Assembly: GCF_019059575.1 (NCBI RefSeq)
Contig: NW_024881988.1
Coordinates: 248,001-312,000 of the forward strand
DNA length: 64,000 nucleotides
Source: Amphibalanus amphitrite
Lineage: Eukaryota; Arthropoda; Thecostraca; Balanomorpha; Balanidae
Reading direction: 5' to 3'
This document shows, one piece after another, positions 12,936-25,900 of the stretch; position 1 is the first letter of the stretch, and each line of letters starts with the position of its first letter. The notes below the pieces were generated by a model. That model was given only the letters and a program-made list of their open reading frames with translations, searched no databases and was not told where the DNA came from. The translations under genes were made by a program, and so were the position numbers.

Positions 12936-12993
12936 CGCCCCCCCCCATCGAAATGCTGCGCACATCAGCATTTCGGTGGGAGGGGGGGGGGCG
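12936..12993. other. Inverted repeat with C9/G10 arms (hairpin)
   Basis: CGCCCCCCCCCATCGAAATGCTG is followed after six bases by CAGCATTTCG and a G tract ending GGCG, forming a long stem. It lies near the right end of the hAT-like element. Confidence 0.75.
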
Positions 12994-13278
12994 CCCACAC
13001 AAGAGACAGGGGCGCCACCACTGCCTGGCCACCCCAGTCAAATTGTCTTAAAATAGGCCCTGGCTAGCGGTCAGCAGAGACGCCAAGCAAGTAGCCAGAG
13101 CGCTAGAGCCTGCAGTGGGGGCCGCGTGATACTGGCAGCTGCCGTCTGGGTATCGATATTTGGCGCCCACGTAATATTTGGCGTTATATAATGCTTGTGT
13201 AATGCGCATTGCACAATGCACAGTCTGGCCGGTTATGCGTTCAACCAGATGCTGACAAATTTCAGTTCAGGACAAGAC

Positions 13279-13377
13279 GAAGGAGAGGAGAGGAGAGGAG
13301 AGGAGAGGAGAGGAGAGGAGAGGAGAGGAGAGGAGAGAGGAGAGAGAAGAGAGAAGAGAGGAGAGAGGAGAGAGGAG

Positions 13378-13468
<91 letters not shown>
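13279..13468. repeat. (GAGAG/GA)n microsatellite
   Basis: AGGAG units (GAGAGGA) pass into pure (GA)n. Arg/Glu open frames across it are artefacts. Confidence 0.95.
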
Positions 13469-13470
<2 letters not shown>

Positions 13471-14583
13471 TTTCTGCCCTTCGTGAAAATAGTAGTCAGC
13501 GGAACTTAATTTAGAGAGCTCAAGCCAGCCTGTCTTTAAAACTCAGCCCAAGATGTCGAGGTTTTTCCTTTTGATCAATGGCTTCGGCAAAAGATCAAAA
13601 AGCTTCGGCATTTTTTAGGACCACCACATCTATCCACATCTATTCACACTACATCTATATGAGTTTTTGAGACATTCACAAAACCAATTGGAGGGTGTAT
13701 ATTACAGGAGCTACATGTCGGTAAGCGCTGGAGAACGAAACATACATACATGCCATATAGTGAGTCTTATAATTGAGCGCTGGATACGATATTCCAAATT
13801 ATTTTCAGGACAGATTTGCCAGGGGATCCACCATGGTGAAACAAGAGACAATATTTGTTGGCCGGAAATAGGCGGACAACGTGCAGCGGCGTGGAGATAT
13901 TTCATATATGGGCTCATGCGGACGCAACGTAGGTGTGACCTTTTTATAGAGTAGGTGTTGTCTGAATTGTTAATCTAGTGGGGAAAAACTGAGAGCTGCG
14001 ACGCTGGCCGGAAGGTATATTAGGTTGGCTAGGAGGTAACTTTAGCCGCTAGTGGGCTGATGGATTGTCTATAAAAGGATATACAGTAATTGCCACCCTT
14101 TGGTTTATACAAGACTCCAGTCTATTTGGGGAGCGCCATGAAGGAGGGGGAATACTAAGCCACGCCACGCTGGGACTCCTCGATTTCCAGTATAATTTGA
14201 CTAAAGCTTGAGGAACTTGAAACGAATGAAAGCGAAACTATCCCTACTAAAAAGCAATAAGTTCCCGGATTTCTCATTTGACCAGGACCGTTGCTATCAA
14301 CAGGGAAGCCTGAGTTCCATGTCCACTGACCACAGGTACTTCTAAACGCATCTGGTAAACGGCACATCGTTAACAACGTCCCATGATCTTGCAACATCTG
14401 AGAAGCAGTTTGCCGAAACGTAGGGAACTAACAACACACAAGACGCTCGCAAGACGCTACATCCACAAAATGGGCAGAAAATTCGATGTAAATTCGAAAT
14501 AACTGCTCTAGGCGACGTTACGAAAGCATGTCGCATCCCTTGCATCAACCAGGCTATTAGGTTGTGACACAACGGATGTGCTT
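13469..14583. other. Unannotated stretch
   Basis: No gene recognised. The longest frame is 95 codons on plus (13667-13954), with no known motif. A weak candidate for a BLOC1S2 terminal exon at 14155-14200 is discussed under rejected items. Confidence 0.4.
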
Positions 14584-15600
14584 TTAACCCGCGCACCGAC
14601 GGGGGGGGGGGGGCGGATATCCGCCCCCCCTGAGGTTTTTCGCGGATAGCGGGAAAACCGCGGCGCGTAGCGCCGCGAAATTTGGTATGACTATTCTCTC
14701 ATCAATTTTACACATGGTGTGCAAGTTTGAACCTCCTAACTTTTAAGGTCAGGTCACCAGGTCACTTTGAATGACCCAACCTCAAGTCACTTTTTTGCAA
14801 CTTTGTCACCGTGCCAGAGCTACAGTAGATGTCGGAGGCCTTTGAAAGTCGCAGGATGTTATTAGGTCATTAGTAGCTACAATTTGTATATCTCGGAATT
14901 TTGATGTCGGTGACCTAAGGTCAGGTCAATTTCGCGACCTCCCCATTATAAGTCAATGGGGGAAAAATCAACTCCCTGTTTTTACCACTAAAACGGGTCG
15001 GAATGGCCCCATATACCATACATGACTTCACATACGATCAACCTTCACTACCTTGAGGTCTGTTTTGCTGTTGGGCAGCTGTAAGGTCATGTGACGTCAT
15101 CAAAGGTCACCAAAGGTTTTTTACCAATAACTCCTAACAGGAACAAGATACAGCCGCGCGGATGGTCTCATTGTGTTCAGCTCGTCAAGACGCATCGAAT
15201 GATATACATGATGACCTCGAGGTCACGTGACCTGAGGTCAACCTTTGACCTTGACCTTTCGAGGTCAACATATATATCATTCGATGCGGATCGACGAGAG
15301 GATCACGATGATGCCCTTAGTTTGTTCCTATCTTGACTACTTCGAAAGTTATTCGAGAAAAACCCTCTCCATATCTAGCGCCGCCATTTTGACTTTTTCG
15401 ACCCCTGTGACGTCATCTTTGACCTGACCTGAAAATGACCTTAGTAAAAATTGTAGACCTTGTCCGTGCGTATCCGATGCCGTTTACCGCTTGTCGCTAT
15501 CTTGCTTTGTTCTCGAGATCTCAGGGGGGGGGGGCGGTCATCCGCCCCCCCCCCCCGTCGGTACTAAGTTGGCGCAGACCCCCGTCGGTGCGCGGGTTAA
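14584..15600. mobile_element. TTAA-flanked (piggyBac-type) element, copy 1
   Basis: TTAA (14584-14587) is followed by CCCGCGCACCGACGG and a G13 tract; the right end mirrors it as CCGTCGGTGCGCGGG then TTAA (15597-15600). Next to the tracts lie inverse G/C blocks (GGGCGGATATCCGCCC left, GGGCGGTCATCCGCCC right). The interior is rich in AGGTCA/TGACCT words and GTGACGTCATC. No transposase is present. TTAA duplication with CCC-starting ends matches the piggyBac superfamily; that assignment is inference. Confidence 0.8.
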
Positions 15601-16108
15601 AGGAAAAGGGCCACCTTTAACATGGGGATTGAAATTGAGATAGCCATCTTGTAGCCCGTGTCCGAAAACCTATCTGTCTACCTCCTTACTGCCGATTTCG
15701 GCCTCCATTCGTAGTTATCGGCAATTTTAAAAGAAAATACGCCAGGAATGCGTCCTTATCCCAGGAATGCGTTCTTATCCGACAATACAGCCACCCGCGG
15801 CGAGGCTTTGGTTTTTTACCAATCAGCTCCAACCAGCTCAGCTTTAACCAATCAGCTTATCTGACACAATCCGACGAGTCTGTCTTCTGAATGCTGATTG
15901 GCTTGAGTGTGACGTCATCGCTATGCCATCATACAGTAGGTGCCGTAGAGAGTATCAACATAGTACCAATATGTTAAATAGTTTTAAATACTTTTTCGCG
16001 AATTGTGCACTTCTGGCACCAGTTTTAAAAAGAAAATGAAAAATAATAATGTCAAAATGAAAAACAACGATATCTTCATATTTCACGAAGGTGGCCCTTT
16101 TCCTTTAA
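15597..16108. mobile_element. Second TTAA-flanked short inverted-repeat element
   Basis: Starting from the same TTAA that closes the preceding element, AGGAAAAGGGCCACCTT is mirrored by AAGGTGGCCCTTTTCCT, followed by TTAA at 16105-16108. The 512-base interior has no coding capacity. The two elements abut and share one TTAA. Confidence 0.65.
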
Positions 16109-16113
16109 GTATT

Positions 16114-17000
16114 GTCTCCACGTGTAAACATTTTCGGTTTTTACGCGTTTTAGCAAACCAGAGTTTTGCGCTTTTTTCGCTTTTTAACAGACGCTTTTGC
16201 GAGTTTTGCGAGTTTTTCGCTTTTTACGGTTTTAGTGTGTCAGTCTTTCAGAACAATTTCAATTTCAGAGAAAGAACATCTTTCTCCGCCCTTCGTGCGC
16301 TGTATGCCGTGGCCCTCTTGTCCCACAGGGCAGGTATCTGGCGCACGGCTTCTATTAACCCCTCGATTTTCGCTCTAAAGATAGTTATAGGGGTATCATC
16401 ACGTTACCCTATTGCTATCACCGCTATGACATCAGTTACTTATCAATTATCTGAAATGATCTGATATCGTAATATCTGTTATCCATAGACTCACTATGTA
16501 ATTATTTGACATCCACATCGTCGGAATAGCAACAGAAGTTATTGGTATGGTTGTCTGAGTACTTGCCATGAGAATTGGCTTAATCAAATTGCGTTTCATC
16601 GCTTTCCACACTTTCCATTGCATCCATTTCACCGTAAAATGGTATTAATAGCAGAAGGATTACCTTCTTAGCCTTGTCAAAAACCGGAAAACTTTCATTC
16701 GATCCAAATGTTTGGATAAAATCGCGCGTTTTACAAATGAGAGTTTTGCGTTTTTTAAAGGTTTTACGAGTTTTGCATGACACAACCTGACGCGTTTTAC
16801 GAGTTTTGCAGTTTTTTGATTTTATGAAGCCACGCGTTTTTCGATTTTTGACAAATCTTCCGCCGTGGAGATGGCACCGTGTAATTTAATGGTACAGATC
16901 AACGCCGGATCATGAAAAACTCGCAAAACATCAAAAAAAAAGCGTTAAAACGTCATTAAAAACGCGCAAAACATGTACCGTGGAGAACGACCTTTACACG
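16114..17000. repeat. GTTTTGCGAG-rich segment with weak inverted ends
   Basis: Words such as GAGTTTTGCG, CGCGTTTTACG and their complements are dense at 16125-16240 and 16730-16975. The ends TCTCCACG...CGCGTTTTA and AAAACGCGCAAAACAT...CGTGGAGA are loosely inverse. It may be an old inverted-repeat element. A 153-codon plus frame here (16003-16464) is unconvincing. Confidence 0.35.
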
Positions 17001-18306
17001 AGACCATGCAAGAAAAAGTGGTTATTCGTACAACGGACATGAAAAAAGAAATGCAATAAAGTTAAGAAATGGCAGCCGACACTCTTATGTTGCGTCTGAA
17101 TTGAATTGTCACATGCAAATATGTCTCTTCTTTTACTTGGAAGCGGTCACGTTGCATTGCTGGTGTGAAAACGCCTCAAGACCTGATGTTCATTGTCTCT
17201 TTCGAGTGACGAGATAATGGGATATTGGAAGTTGACGCACGGAGTTTAGTGAGGGACATCCAGTCAAGATTATTTTACAACTAATCATCCAGTTACATCC
17301 AGTGTCCTTCGTTTTTGTCTACGGATGCAAACTCTTACCACTTCACTCGTGCCATGATCTAGAAACGACACTTCAAACGACAATTAAAATCGGGTCTATG
17401 TATTATTTCCAAATCCTCTCAAGTACTCTGTTATTATCGATCGCCCACTCAGACTGATCTTGAGTCGCAATTAACACAAAACATCATTACCGTCAATAGG
17501 TTAGGCGAAGGAAATTGCAACGACGCACAGATTGCACGCATATTGCTAGTTCCAGCTAGTCGCAATTAGCATTGAACCGATGCATCCAACGCGTGAGCGC
17601 TTGCCACGTTAGCTGAAGACGCTTCGCCGTTCAAAGGAGCATGCGTCGCTAGCAGGTGATTATTTCTCGAACACCTGAAACTGGCTTATTGCGTACGGGT
17701 GCGCACAAAGCAACGCACTAATTGGTACATATCATTGTCATATTGTTACGTACATCGTCGAGGAATATCATCAAATATTACATAACCAGAATCAAGTATG
17801 AAATCATTATGATGTTACGTTGAATATTAAATTGATAATTCTTTTGCATCCAAATGTAGGCAATACTCTTCTCAACTGTTATCACTGCCAGGATGTAACA
17901 AATAAGTACATACTATTGCATAATATTGAAAGGAAGTTCTAGGCCACATTCGTTCTCCTTTGACAGATAAGCATGCTTTTGATAGCATCTTTAAATATAA
18001 TGTTCTTTTGACATTGAAGTCCTTTATTCTTGCACGCCTATTCAGTAATTGCATTTTCTATCAACAAAGCTTGAAATGCAACTTCAACTCTTCAACTCAA
18101 AGCTTTAACTCATAACTGCTTTGTTGATATATTTCATCTGAATCTAGCCATCAATAAGTTACCTTTCCGCCGTGTAATTTCTAAGAAAACGCAATATTAT
18201 ATTCGATAAATATATCGCTGACCGAAACCCTCGTTCAAAAGCTCCAACACAGAATGACACAATAGATCCAAATTACAATACTTCGGCGTCATATGTGTCA
18301 TGGGTG
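17001..18306. other. Unannotated AT-rich stretch
   Basis: No gene, RNA or repeat structure recognised. Confidence 0.4.
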
Positions 18307-18840
18307 TTAGGGGTGCTGCTCAGCCTGTCCGGCTGTTCTATCTTTGTTCAAGAAGCTGACGCGGCACTTTATGGCGAAAGCGCTTACTGCCAACCTGGTG
18401 GTACAGGGATTAACAATATCATCTTTTTCCAACACAGCATCCATATCAGAGGTGTCCTTTTTGGGGATCCAGGTAACCCATCCCGCCCCGCAACCCTTCC
18501 TCAGATACCCACAACTACCCGCATGGGGAACTTCATGGGTAGCAGCCCGCAACAACCCGCATAGCCGCCAAAAACCTTTTCCACTTTCTAGTCATATTTT
18601 TCCCGGACATCTTACTGCATATGTGAGGACGTGAGGTATTCTAGGTCATGCTGCAGCATATTTATTTTCCATTTTCAAGAGGAAATCTTGTTTTGTTTTA
18701 GCTATTAAGTTTCTGATATTTTTTATACCCGCATAAAACCCGCACCAGGGTATTTCCTGGTGATGCAACCCGCTCAAACCCATGCGGGTTTTGTCTACCC
18801 ACTCATTCCGGGCTGGTGGGTTGAAAAAGGGCACCTCTAA
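18307..18840. repeat. Candidate dispersed repeat rich in CCCGCATGGG
   Basis: The ends are loosely inverse (TTAGGGGTGC left, GCACCTCTAA right). The interior repeats ACCCGCA/CCCGCATGGG/ACCCGCATAGCC words and has overlapping frames on both strands with no known domain. No target duplication was found. Confidence 0.3.
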
Positions 18841-19831
18841 TCCATATGCAGACATCGGCAATAACAATATAGGAGAAGGTGCCAAGATTAGCACAGACGG
18901 AGAAGGAGCCCTTATAAAATTCGAGTGTACCACCAAAACAACGTTAGTACGAATGTAAACCGCCAAGATACCGGTACAGGGAAATACAGTTCGCCCACAG
19001 TTACCCACGGCAAAGTCTCCGCAGCTGTTGTCACGTTCAGTGACGCGACTCTTACAAACTTCTAACACGAGTGGCATAACACGGTGTAATAATGTTCGGT
19101 GATAGTCTAGTCCGTTCCTCAAATATAACACTTCCACTTTTCACGACATATTGTTCAGAAATGAGCCGAGACAAGAATTGACTGTACAGTTAGAAGTAGC
19201 CCGACGGGAGAGCGGCTCCCGCGGGTGCGATGGGTTGGCCAGATGGTTCGGAACTCCTCCACTCGGCCGGGGGCTGTGACCACCGCGGCTCAGCACGCGT
19301 CACATACAAACGTCACACATGTACGTCATATCATAACACCAATCAGAAGCGGGTCAGGACAGGCGTCACAGGTAAGGAACGAGGACCATAAAAGGACATT
19401 GTTAGTAAGGCAGGGGGCTGGGGATGAACTTTGTTACACACGGGCTAGAGAACCCAGCCATTAATCGATGTCATAAATTAAATAATAATCAAATCTCCTC
19501 GCCACGTGCAACGGGAACAGACCATGGCTGCATTTAAACGAGTCTCGTAAAAATCTCTATTCCCTAAGCCCCACCCAAATAAGGAATTAAAACCTTCGTT
19601 CTTGACATAAGATATGCATCGTGAGCGAGCGTCAAATTTGTCAAGTCATCATCAACGATGACAGCATGCAAGTCATTTTAATGAATCTCTAGCAAATAGC
19701 CATATCCATCAACCACTTCACAACACATGCCCGCACACATTCTCGTTAGCCGGGATGGGTAGCCCAAACAGAAGACCCCAATAAAGCACCACAGTTAGGG
19801 GGATGCACCACATATAGAGGCGAGTGCTTAC
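18841..19831. other. Unannotated, within BLOC1S2 intron 3
   Basis: No exon-like or element-like structure was recognised. A 163-codon minus frame (18646-19137) overlaps the repeat above and looks non-coding. Confidence 0.4.
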
Positions 19832-19968
19832 CTAAGACACGGTTCCAATTCCAGGTATTTGGCGTTGAGGAGTTCAATGGCCGTCTGCGTTTCCCGGCCA
19901 GTGTCGCGCATTTCACGGTACTTGGCTTCTGTGCGGCGGTTCATCTCGGTTAGCAGGTGGTACTCGCC
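19832..19968 (-). CDS. BLOC1S2: BLOC1S2 coding exon 3
   Basis: The acceptor is CACTGCCAG and the donor GTAAGC. It encodes 45 residues plus two bases, with the conserved LLTEMN, KYREM and LLNAKYLELEP stretches. It ends in phase 2, so at least one more exon is required. Confidence 0.9.
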
Positions 19969-22900
19969 CTGGCAGTGAAAATGACGTCATAAGGGGTGCG
20001 GTGAGCGGAAAATGACGTATGGAGGGGTACAGCCAGGGGAAAAATCACTGGCGGTTGTGGAAGAAATGCCTGTCCCGTAGCTCATGCCTGTCCCGTAGCT
20101 CAGTTGGTAGAGCATCGGACTCCCGGTAGTGAGAGCCCGGGTTCGAGACGCTCCGGCGCTCGATATATGAGACTCCTGACGGGGATGGTCTGCGGTTGGT
20201 GGGAGCAGCCGCAGCCAGTTGAAGTCTGTTGAGTGGGACAGGCCGTGTCCGGCTTTGAAGGGCACGTTAAACTTTGGCATCTAAATTCTCCCGTTACCCG
20301 GAATTGCGCGATCGGACGGTAGGGGTCGGGGTCTACGCAACAAGCTCTGCTTAGCGTGGACTCCGGCTCTGTCAATCCGTTCATTCAAACATTCGAGCTA
20401 AATTAAAAAAAAAAAAAAATACACGTCACTAAAGGGCAGTTTAGGGCAGCTGCCAGAACAGCAGCTTGCCAAAACGTTGTGAAACTAAAATCGAAACTCA
20501 TGATGGGGACTACGACAGCTAATATCCGTAACAAAAAAAACCGTTGTTGACATTTGAAAGAACTGCATTTTTAACTATTCAGGAGCCAGGAGGTTTGATG
20601 TATTCTTTCAACCTCAAGTGAAAATTAATAGATATTTTCGGGGAAATTATAGCGAAAACAATTGACAAGAATCAAATGTCGTCGGAATATTTTTTTTTTG
20701 CTTGTCACTTTAATGCTGTTAATTTCACTGTTCATTTACTGAAACATATAAGGCATGGTTTAAATATTTCATTTTTCGCGCCATCGAATGCTAACGCGCA
20801 AAAAAAACTGCTGGAATGAAATGGAATGAAAACTGCTGAGGCCCTTGAGCATTCATTTCTATCGTTCATGTTCCCTTATTTTTATATTTTAACGCGACAC
20901 GAGCTCGTTAACAACCGGATCCCATTAAAGGCATGCCTAAGCAATGCACTTCTACGCGTTACAATAACGTTCTGACAACGGAGGTACCTATCTCAAGTCA
21001 CAATATCTCTTCGAATAACAGACAATTGTAATTCAAACCCCATCTTCAATGGCTGAATGGACTTTGGTTTCGCGCCTTAAGCATTCATCCTCGCTGTGAG
21101 GTACGATTTTTTTAGCCGTTGACATTTGTCACTTGCGGGCCATACGTTGTTCGTCATCAAAAGGCCACGAGCCGATTCAGCACGAGCGAATGCTGTGCAG
21201 ATCTTTGATAAAGGCATATAAAGGTAAGATACTTTTGATATTTTGATATTGATACACCCGCGGTGTATTGAAAAGGTAGAAAGGCCTGACAACCCACGCC
21301 TTATGTTTACACCATCCATCGACAGAATAGAAACATTCTCAGCGGATGATTACTGCCCACGGAAACATGCTGCTGACTAGTTTCTTAATCGCAAGTCCGG
21401 TGAGAACCAGAACAAACGATACCGACGTTTCCATCTCAGTCGATAGGCAGGATTATGTCTGAAGACCATTAATATGTCAGCGTTAATGCACTAAAAGGAA
21501 AGGGGCAGTGCTTTTGAGCCGATTAGTGGTGAAAAACTGGTTCGAACTGCTTCTGCACTCAATCGCGAGTTTAATTATGTAATATGTAAGCCTCAGGTTT
21601 TTTGTCTGTGATGTTCGGGGAGGGGATGCTCTGTTTTATCCTGATGTTGAACAAGATCAATTTTGATCAATTACATCACGGAACTCACCAAGTACGGCCT
21701 CCTCTAGTCAGTCTCCAAACTCATCAGAACAGCTTCCAGTTGACCCTGCATGTACCAATACATAAACTCTCTCCAAACTCACCAGAACGGCGTCCAGTTC
21801 ACCCTGCAGGTACCAATACATAAACTCTCTCCAAACTCACCAGAACGGCGTCCAGTTCACCCTGCACGTACCAATACATAAACTCTCTCCAAACTCACCA
21901 AAACGGCGTCCAGTTGACCCTGCATGTACCAATACATAAACTCTCTCCAAACTCACCAAAACGGCGTCCAGTTGACCCTGCATGTACCAATACATAAACT
22001 CTCTCCAAACTCACCAAAACGGCGTCCAGTTGACCCTGCAGGTACCAATACATAAACTCTCTCCAAACTCACCAGAACGGCGTCCAGTTCACCCTGCAGG
22101 TACCAATACATAAACTCTCTCCAAACTCACCAAAACGGCGTCCAGTTGACCCTGCAGGTACCAATACATAAACTCTCTCCAAACTCACCAGAACGGCGTC
22201 CAGTTGACCCTGCAGGTACCAATACATAAACTCTCTCCAAACTCACCAGAACGGCGTCCAGTTCACCCTGCAGGTACCAATACATAAACTCTCTCCAAAC
22301 TCACCAGAACGGCGTCCAGTTCACCCTGCAGGTACCAATACATAAACTCTCTCCAAACTCACCAGAACGGCGTCCAGTTCACCCTGCAGGTACCAATACA
22401 TAAACTCTCTCCAAACTCACCAGAACGGCGTCCAGTTCACCCTGCAGGTACCAATACATAAACTCTCTCCAAACTCACCAGAACGGCGTCCAGTTCACCC
22501 TGCAGGTACCAATAAACTCTATCCCAACTCACCAGAACGGCGTCCAGTTCACCCTGCAGGTACCAATACATAAACTCTCTCCAAACTCACCAGAACGGCG
22601 TCCAGTTCACCCTGCACGTACCAATACATAAACTCTCTCCAAACTCACCAGAACGGCGTCCAGTTCACCCTGCAGGTACTGTTCGGTCTTGGTGAACATG
22701 TTCACCGCCAGTCTGTTCAGATTAGGGTCGTGCTGCACCCCTGCCTCGAAACTGCTCGTGCTCGTGGAGATGTTACTGGCGCCTGAAACAAACAAAAGAC
22801 AGGCTGTTTTGATTCATGAACAAAAGACAAGCTAAAGACAGGCAAAAGACAGGCTGTTTTGATTCATGAACAAAAGGCAAAAGACAGAAACAAAGTCTGC

Positions 22901-25900
22901 CGGCGTATAGTTACGTAAAAAGTACATGCCGAGTACCAATGCAAATATCAAACGGTAGACAAAACTGTTATGTTTTTGCATATGGAAACAACAACAGACG
23001 GCGTACGGCCCTCCAAGATAAAGTGGTTGGTTGTCTACATCACAAAAATCGATCACCATTGATGAACACGTCTATATGCTGTTAACATATATTGCCGAAG
23101 CATCCGCACGAAACCTTTTCTCATTTTTATCAAATCGTGTCACTGGAATGTATGTGTCATTCGAAGTTATCATCCCAAAAACACTTTGCCTGACCAGCCA
23201 ATCTTTTATTGGACGGCCGTACGCATATAACCGCAATGCTCTTGTGCAAAGTCTCTTGGTAGGTGCTGGGCTGTGAGCATAGCCTCAGCAAGTCAGCCAC
23301 CCCACCAATCTCCCCCTGGCCCAGACCCCCTGCCGAGAGTTATGGGCGGTCCAGGCCATTCCCGGGGCTTCAGTCACATGTCCCCACCGGGTCATCATTC
23401 ACACGGTACCCGCTATGTCACGTGATCGGTCAGGGTGACAGGTGATCGATGATCAGGATGACATCGTCGGGACCACACGGGAAACGGCACCGGAGACGCC
23501 GCGCGAAAATCGAGAAAAAGGAGAAAGAAAATCGGCAGGGCTTGTGACATCAAGGCATGGGTAAACCCCAACGAATCATATCGCAGCAGTCTTACGTGTT
23601 GCGCTCCATGGTCCAGAACAGGTTAAAGTTGAGCTTGACTTCCATTTTGGTTAATTTTTGTCGTGATTAGTTTTGATTGAACTCAACTATGGTATGTCGA
23701 TTGACAAGTTATACCTATAGCTGTCTTAGACATGATTTCTACTTTCTGATTTTAACATCAGTTTTTTTTTTGCAATAAAATGAGTTCGTAAAAGAAGGCA
23801 AATGTGCCTAAAACCAGCATATACTAACGGACGAGTATTAAAAGGAAATCGATAGCATCAGCCAATAAACGGTCCATCAGATTCACTCATCACCCGCTTG
23901 GTACCATAAGGAAAACGGATCACTACTGCCTTTAACCCTCGCCCGTAAACGGCGATCTGCCACCTTCGCCCATGCAGGGGGGGGGGTTGGTGCGACCCCC
24001 CCTTGGCGTTTGAAAACGGAGCGTCGTAGAGCCTAGCGGAAAAGACCAACGGATTGCTCTCGCCGAGATCTCGCGATTGGTGGTATATTTTTTGGTCCTA
24101 GGTCAACATTTGACCTACTTTTGACCGGTCAAAGGTCAAATTTTCGGAAAAATAGATTTTTTTCAACTTTCCGCGGCGATTGCGGCAAAACGGTGGGAGA
24201 TATCGACTTGAAACCTTCACTCTCGTGTTTCTTGATCAATTCTCTATCGTTTGGTATGTATTTCGTTTCCCTAGCTCTAAAAATGGCGCGTTGGGAGCGC
24301 CGGAAGTCGGCAAGGTCACAGTCGGCGGCAGAAATTCGAAAAATCAAAATTTAAATTTTTGAAATCTGATTGTATTTTTGGATTTGGAAGGTCCATTTGC
24401 TCCCTATAGAAGCTAATATTGCTGCATATTCCCATTGAGGTGACAAGAATTAGCAAAATAGTGGTTCGGGCGCTTTTCAAAAATAGTACCGGACGCTGTT
24501 CCTCTTGTGACGTCATAGCTCCGTGACCTGACCTGACCCGGTCAATTTCTTATACCATATGATAGCCAATACTTGCCCCAACATGCATGGGAAGTTTCAT
24601 CACGATCCATCAACCGATGTCCGTACCACCGGCAGGAAACCTCGGGCGTTGGCACTCAGTTTGTGAAAATCCGGCCGGAGGCTGTTCCCTTTGTGACGTC
24701 ATAACTCCGTGACCTGACATGACCCGGTCAAATTTTTTTTATCAAAAGATGCGCAAGGTTTGCCCCATAAGGTACCCAAAATTTGGCGGCGCTGCGCGCC
24801 GCCGTTTTTTGCACTATTTCCGAAAAACCTCAGGGGGGGGGTTGCACCAACCCCCCCCCTACATGGGCGAGGGTTAAAATCACGTTTCTGCCAGATGCTA
24901 ACTGCAGACAACCACTCTCGTTACCATGACAACAAAGAGAAACATGAACACGATACGGCACATGTCATGCTGTCTGTTAATCATCACCCATACCTATCAG
25001 GCATGATGACTCGGCCATAAAAACAGCGCGGCAACAGAAACTGAGCCGAACGATGTTGAAACACTACCTGAGGGCGGTAACCATGACAATCACAGTTGCA
25101 TCACTAAACAACGGACCGGTTCCCGAATATAACCTTCTCTTCAACGCCCTCGCAACACCCATAGGTGTTGCGAGGGCGTTCCTAATCTCTCATCCCCGGC
25201 CCCGGTTCATAAAATAAATAGCGTTTGTGTCAGGCATGTGGGAATTGAAATATTCAGCATATTCTAATGAACTTACCTAAATATTCAGCATTTTGAGTTT
25301 TCAGATTTGGTTTGAAGCGTGCCAGGTACATTGATGAAGCTTTGAAGATCCTATTTTAGATTAATATCTTTCTACAGCTCGAGAACAGCTGGGCCACTAG
25401 CTCTCAAAGTTGGTACGGTATAAGGGATCGGTCGGAGAGGAGCCACACATAATCAGCTTAGGACAGGTCCAACTTCGCAGATGCACAGAGCACATGTGCA
25501 CTGCTTCCGATTGCGTTCGCTCGTTATTCGCCAAACATTCTTATTGGTTCAAAAATAGGTTTTCGATGTATATGTTTATGCATGGATTTCTGATCCCGTT
25601 AATTCACTTAAAAAAAAAAAACAAGGCTTCCGGATTCTAAAGTGTTTTTCCCCAGATTTATGTTCGCCAAAGGGTAACAATGTTTGAAAAGGACATAACT
25701 TTGGGCCACCTACTGCCACTGTCACCTTACAAGACCGACTATTTCCACGAATCTAACATTCCGTAGCAATGCCGTAGAAGACTCCACCCTTCTGCCGTGT
25801 TACGGGGACCATCACATCTCACCGCCATCTAGTCCACTATGCACAGGAAGCCGTACATTTCCGACCGCAAGTGGTGGAGACGGCTTACGGAATTAATGAT

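Larger units (their letters stand above)
10507..13062. mobile_element. hAT-like non-autonomous element (CAGGGCC termini)
   Basis: The left end CAGGGCCTATTTTAA...ACTGGGGTGGC is mirrored by the right end GCCACCCCAGT...TTAAAATAGGCCCTG, about 30 bases with one small indel. CAGGG-type termini are typical of hAT transposons. The flanks give an imperfect 8-base duplication: GCTAGCGC lies two bases outside the left end and GCTAGCGG lies immediately outside the right end. There is no transposase. The interior holds a 20-bp minisatellite, a nested TTAA element (11751-12649) and a G/C hairpin. Confidence 0.65.

Noticed and set aside
14155..14200. Possible BLOC1S2 terminal exon (minus): acceptor TTTAG, then QIILEIEES and a stop
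   Set aside because: The phase fits and QI..IEE resembles the family, but it ends after 15 residues instead of ~38, needs a one-residue insertion and has no pyrimidine tract. Probably chance.
20085..20160. tRNA gene
   Set aside because: Box A and a box B-like motif are present, but anticodon and T stems do not pair and a SINE body with an A tail follows.
21710..22678. CRISPR-like array
   Set aside because: The units are contiguous 58-mers without unique spacers, in a eukaryotic intron.
23596..23645. Alternative BLOC1S2 first exon (minus): ATG, 16 codons, donor GTAAGA
   Set aside because: It ends with two leftover bases, which is out of phase with exon 2 and produces a stop on joining.
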